DNA of 64,000 nucleotides from Pinus tabuliformis (lineage: Eukaryota > Streptophyta > Pinopsida > Pinales > Pinaceae), in NCBI GenBank assembly GCA_031772625.1, contig CM062804.1, positions 275,807,174 through 275,871,173 on the forward strand. Direction: 5' to 3'. The notes under the pieces are model-generated. The model had not been told where the DNA came from, did not search any database, and saw nothing but the letters and a program-made list of their open reading frames with translations. The number at the start of each line of letters is the position of its first letter. Positions within the stretch are counted from its first letter, which is position 1. The translations under genes were made by a program, and so were the position numbers. This document shows, in pieces, positions 61,301 through 64,000 of the stretch.

Positions 61301-62359
61301 CCCCCATGTGGGAAATTTTTCATCATCTATAAACTAGGTATGACCTATGCCTAAGGAGGCTAAGCTACTAAAGTAATGAAGGCAATGGCATCCACCATAT
61401 ATATATTTATTGAGCGAATTTATCCATGTTGGAAATCCTATGACAGTAAGGACAATATAGCCCTCTTGTACAACTATAGCATGTTTACCCCACATACCAT
61501 ACACTTCAAATTTCACCCTCCAAGTGACACTAGAGACCAATACAAAATCAATTCTCTTAAGATTTGTCATTGCATAAGGAAAAATTTAGGCAAATTGCAC
61601 AACCAACCATGGTGATCTGTTATGCAACTACTACAGGAATTGAACGCAACCCTTATTGGCAGTTCTAGATATAGTTTAAAAGCAACATTTGTTCATCAAC
61701 CACTTTCATAGCAGTAGGTGACTAATATGCATAGAGACTATGGATACAAGAGATGTAGTAGCATCTCATGTAAAATTATTATTACAACAATTATTCTTCA
61801 ATAGATTATATATATAGTTCATTGAGAATGTGTGTTACAGGTGGTTGGCTTTAGAATTTTTAAGACAACAAGGTTCACTTGCTACCTCATTGTATGTATG
61901 CAAGGAAATTCAAATTGTAAGCATAGAATTTCATTCATCAAGATCCCAATGTAAGTAGGTAGGGTTCCTGTTGCATAGTCTTCTAAAAGAAACACATATT
62001 ATTACCATTACCAAGTCACCATAGATCTTCTTAATATGAACATGATCTTATGGTATTTGATTTTGTGAGCATAATGTCCCTAGTTCTCCTCCCATCCTTT
62101 GATAGTCTGTCGTTAATACAACTTCCACCCCTGAGGATGGGACCAAACCAGGGATTCCATAGGTTCATAATGCCTCCACCCTCTACCACTCTTTAGGGCT
62201 TTACCAAGATCCCAAAGGAAATCTCCCCCACCCAATCGTTGTTGAGGGATTACAGAGATAAAAATTTTCCACCCTCATTGACTCAAGAGTTTCAGGAATC
62301 CTCTCCAGTCTTTAGGGACTCCAAAGATCTACAATACCCTAAAAACCATAACTACAAGC

Positions 62360-62479
62360 ATGGAAGATGACCCAGGTGTTCCTCCATTAACCAGCTAGGA
62401 AGAAATTAGGAGATTGTCGTCAAAGGGTTTGATCATTTGCAATCCGAAGACTCTTTCTAACCCCTTTTATGGGAAGTGA
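62360..62479 (+). pseudogene. Short coding-looking remnant
   Basis: From the ATG at 62360 the frame reads MEDDPGVPPLTS, TAG, EEIRRLSSKGLIICNP and so on to a TGA at 62477-62479. The single internal stop is TAG where Gln would fit, as in other decayed elements here. Family unknown; it may be the start of a retroelement ORF or chance. Confidence 0.2.
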
Positions 62480-63062
62480 TTATTAGTGTAGTAAGTATGA
62501 GTGCCCTATGGTCCAAGGTAGATTTAACAAGGTTATCAAGGTTGGACACCTTAGCAAGGGACTAATTTATCATTCTTTTGTATTTTGCTATTGCCATACA
62601 TAACCTTTTTAGTACAGTTTTCATTTGAAAAACATAGTCTAAAATAACCAATGGAATAACATAACTATTACACAGACTTATCAAGTTCATGATAACTGAC
62701 CTTTTTTGCTACAGGTACCCTTATGGTGTCGACCACGTAGTGTTGAGTTCGCTCTCCTCTTTCCTTGCCACAATTCTCTGACTAAACTTCATCCACTGCC
62801 TACTGATTCTTCCTTTCTCCACTTATTCTCCTTCTTCCTCTCTTTCCCCTTCTCCTACTCTCTTCCTATCATGCTTTCTTTGTCCCTTGTTGGTCCCAAT
62901 ATTTCCCTTTTCTATTTCTCACATCCTCCTTCTGGTTGGTTAGGCCTTGCCTCTCTGACCTAATCCCCAATGGCCCTTGGATTTCCTAGCTTGTTGTTGG
63001 CAACTCCTTTCCTTTGGCTAGCATATTTCCTGCATTTGGCCTCTCCTGAAGATTCCTAACCA

Positions 63063-63300
63063 TAACCAATGGGAGAGAAAGACTGGTTTTAACCTCAAAA
63101 GGAAATCAAGACATTGCTTTTATAGGTTTAGGAGAATTAATTTCCAAGGAAGAAACAAAAAAAATTTGGGACTATTTTTTTGACGGGAAGGAGAAGAGCT
63201 CAAGGGTAGCTAGTTGAGAAGAACTAGCTTACAGTTGGTTGGACCATGATAGATCTTTACACATTCCAAGAGAAAGTAGATTCCAAGGTTTGAATTTCGA
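63063..63300 (+). pseudogene. Short coding-looking remnant
   Basis: One frame reads TNGRERLVLTSKGNQDIAF, then ELISKEETKKIWDYFFDG, TGA, EELAYSWLDHDRSLHIPRES. Composition is protein-like and only one stop interrupts about 75 codons. I do not recognise the family, and its link to the scrap at 62360 is unknown. Confidence 0.2.
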
Positions 63301-64000
63301 GTGATTTTTATTGCATGAGAAACTATGAATTATCAAGACGACATGGATTATATTCTATTTTTACATCACAATTTAGAAGTAAAAAATGCAACATTTTAAC
63401 TCTAGCTATATTGCAAACCCTTTTCAAGGAAATAAGAGATATTGAACATGTATACTCATAATAACAAAAAAAACTAATTATTACTTTTCAAAAAAAAAAA
63501 CTTATTTACAGGTTGTTAGATAGATGCTAATGAAGGTAGACTGACATAAATAGTCTCCAAAGGTTGGAATGGAGTGAACCTCAATGAAACCCTTTTACAA
63601 ACACAATGAATAGCCATAGTCATGACAGAGAGGAAATAAGTAGTAGACAACCACCTAAGAAACAATTTTTAAACACATTCTTCTAGAAAGCCAGTTAAAC
63701 GACCAACCAAAAAGAATGGCTAGTAATACACCATAAAAACATACTAGTTTGTTAACCTATATGTTGACCTTATCAAGGATATACAAAAATAATGCAGTAA
63801 ACAATACACAAATAATGCAGTGCATAATACATCTTTTCATAGGGATAATTGTTTTTGTTGCATACATTTATTTCTGAAATACCTCATGGAATGAGCCACT
63901 TGAAGATAGAACATAACAAATGTTCTCAGTAGAAAGATAATACACAACTTGAAATTTTTGGATTGATAATTGATTTTGTTTTACTTACCATAAAACTCAA

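Larger units (their letters stand above)
56661..64000. other. AT-rich stretch, no firmly supported gene
   Basis: About 7.3 kb without a recognisable gene. It contains a (TA)n run (58395-58427), a region that may be a decayed LTR (about 60310-61300) and two coding-looking scraps (62360-62479, 63063-63300), listed separately with low confidence. Confidence 0.45.

Noticed and set aside
62706..62963. 85-codon ORF with a hydrophobic Ser/Leu/Phe-rich product
   Set aside because: The product reflects a pyrimidine-rich stretch that is open in more than one frame; no motif or signal for a gene.

Overview
This window looks like transposon-dominated nuclear DNA of a seed plant. No host gene could be identified. 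The sequence is strongly AT-rich, and the recognisable coding material belongs to plant-type mobile elements: a Ty3/gypsy element, another LTR element, a hAT transposon, a CACTA end and Ty1/copia scraps. Most of it is broken by stops and frameshifts. A large, repeat-rich genome, possibly a gymnosperm, fits best, but that is inference.

Left part (1-11332). A decayed ORF starts at 2119 and resumes at 8697. It is split by a complete 6.3-kb LTR retrotransposon at 2355-8691, on the minus strand, flanked by the target duplication CATAA. That element has ~1.9-kb LTRs, a tRNA-iMet-like primer site and one protein with a coiled coil, a G-patch and two CCHC-type knuckles. It has no reverse transcriptase, so it looks non-autonomous. 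The split ORF has a globular N-terminal part and a coiled-coil C-terminal part.

Middle (11333-37000). This is mostly AT-rich DNA without recognisable genes. It holds a copia gag scrap (12.2-12.5 kb), a CACTA terminus with subterminal repeats (18.8-19.4 kb), a complete but dead hAT transposon with inverted ends and an 8-bp duplication (22856-26491), a copia RNase H tail (28.7-29.05 kb), and several tandem duplications and microsatellites.

Right part (37001-56660). A 19.65-kb Ty3/gypsy element lies on the minus strand, flanked by AGATG. Its two LTRs are about 6.47 kb each, so two thirds of the element is LTR. Each LTR carries a decayed ORF of about 1,160 codons with long coiled coils. The internal part encodes gag, protease, an extra RNase H, reverse transcriptase, a second and apparently degenerate RNase H, and integrase. 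The extra RNase H lies between protease and reverse transcriptase.

The final 7.3 kb has no gene I can name. Across unrelated elements most in-frame stops are TAG at places where Gln or Trp is expected. This suggests decay by deamination of methylated cytosine (CAG to TAG, TGG to TAG).
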